Shown one piece after another: positions 63,931-64,000 of a DNA stretch of 64,000 bases (position 1 is the first letter of the stretch; every line of letters starts with the position of its first letter). The translations under genes and the position numbers were made by a program. The notes under the pieces were generated by a model. That model did no database searches, was not told where the DNA came from, and worked only from the letters and a program-made list of their open reading frames with translations. Source of the stretch: Cyanoderma ruficeps (taxonomy: Eukaryota > Chordata > Aves > Passeriformes > Timaliidae); contig VZDJ01007753.1 in the NCBI GenBank assembly GCA_008694505.1, positions 28,501,643 to 28,565,642 on the forward strand. Direction: 5' to 3'.

Positions 63931-64000
63931 GTCTCCTCCTGTTTTTTTTTTTCTTTCCCTCCTTCTTTCCTTAGCTGGTGACGCGCCGCTGCTATTAATC
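63931..64000 (-). other. Candidate minus-strand first exon with splice donor
   Basis: Read on the minus strand, the right edge gives a GC-rich start with several CpGs, a purine-rich leader, then GGAGGAGAC followed by GTAAGTGG, a near-ideal splice donor with its GT at 63930-63929. If real, this is the end of a 5' untranslated exon of a leftward gene whose promoter lies beyond 64000, and much of the window would be its first intron. It competes with the plus-strand acceptor reading of the same bases. Confidence 0.3.
63942..64000 (+). other. Candidate plus-strand splice acceptor and exon start
   Basis: T11 at 63942-63952 and further pyrimidines lead to TTAG at 63971-63974, an excellent acceptor. 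The following 26 bases to the window edge are CpG-rich and open in one phase (reading G D A P L L L I from 63977). Too little is visible to identify a product. It competes with the minus-strand donor reading. Confidence 0.3.

Noticed and set aside
1..64000. tRNA, rRNA or other structured RNA genes
   Set aside because: No tRNA B-box-type GGTTCGAATCC string or other RNA gene signature was found by eye; a dedicated scan could still find small RNAs.

Overview
This window looks like avian nuclear DNA. It is AT-rich, intron-poor in any visible sense, and carries three lineage markers: chicken-repeat-1 (CR1) LINE 3' ends with the typical ATTCTGTGATTCT tail, several copies of a bird-type ERVL-like solo LTR (TGTCCTGGTTT start, CCACGACA-like end, TATAAA before a G run), and CpG depletion outside a few islands. 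I cannot name the species. I found no protein-coding exon I would defend. The open reading frames present are short (149 codons or fewer), overlap on both strands, and mostly fall inside repeats or look random. The window is best read as intergenic or deep intronic DNA whose only possible gene boundary is at the extreme right edge.

Layout. A CR1 3' tail opens the window (1-178). Long unique noncoding DNA follows, with a pure TTCTC pentanucleotide array (10267-10336). A 5'-truncated CR1 of about 960 bp lies on the minus strand (14596-15553). A solo LTR with a near-perfect 5-bp target duplication (17330-17901) has a tetranucleotide microsatellite grown inside its tail. About 10 kb of unique DNA leads to a T/G-only tract with an assembly gap (27629-27786), a second short CR1 tail (31527-31613) and a second LTR (31816-32430). 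The 32.4-43.8 kb stretch is unique DNA with a GT/AC switch tract (39495-39532) and a perfect 22-bp tandem duplication (40490-40533).

From 43.8 kb the composition becomes patchy: a GC-rich island of unknown origin (43810-44360), a probable minus-strand LTR of a different family (about 45848-46377), and an ancient decayed LINE fragment with a recognisable reverse-transcriptase C-terminal signature (47380-47540). The 49.4-51.5 kb interval is rich in homeobox-type and octamer words and may be conserved noncoding sequence. A minus-strand copy of the ERVL-like LTR sits at 56367-56979.

The last 4.4 kb is the most unusual part. It contains a degenerate tandem repeat of roughly 160-180 bp (59569-60265), a strongly G-over-C and T-rich tract of about 1.5-2 kb (61860-63450) with no clean period, and a CpG-, GC-box- and G-quadruplex-bearing segment (63280-63930). 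That segment ends in a strong minus-strand splice-donor-like site and a strong plus-strand splice-acceptor-like site. These suggest a promoter or first-exon region just to the right. No mechanism linking these elements can be shown from the sequence alone.
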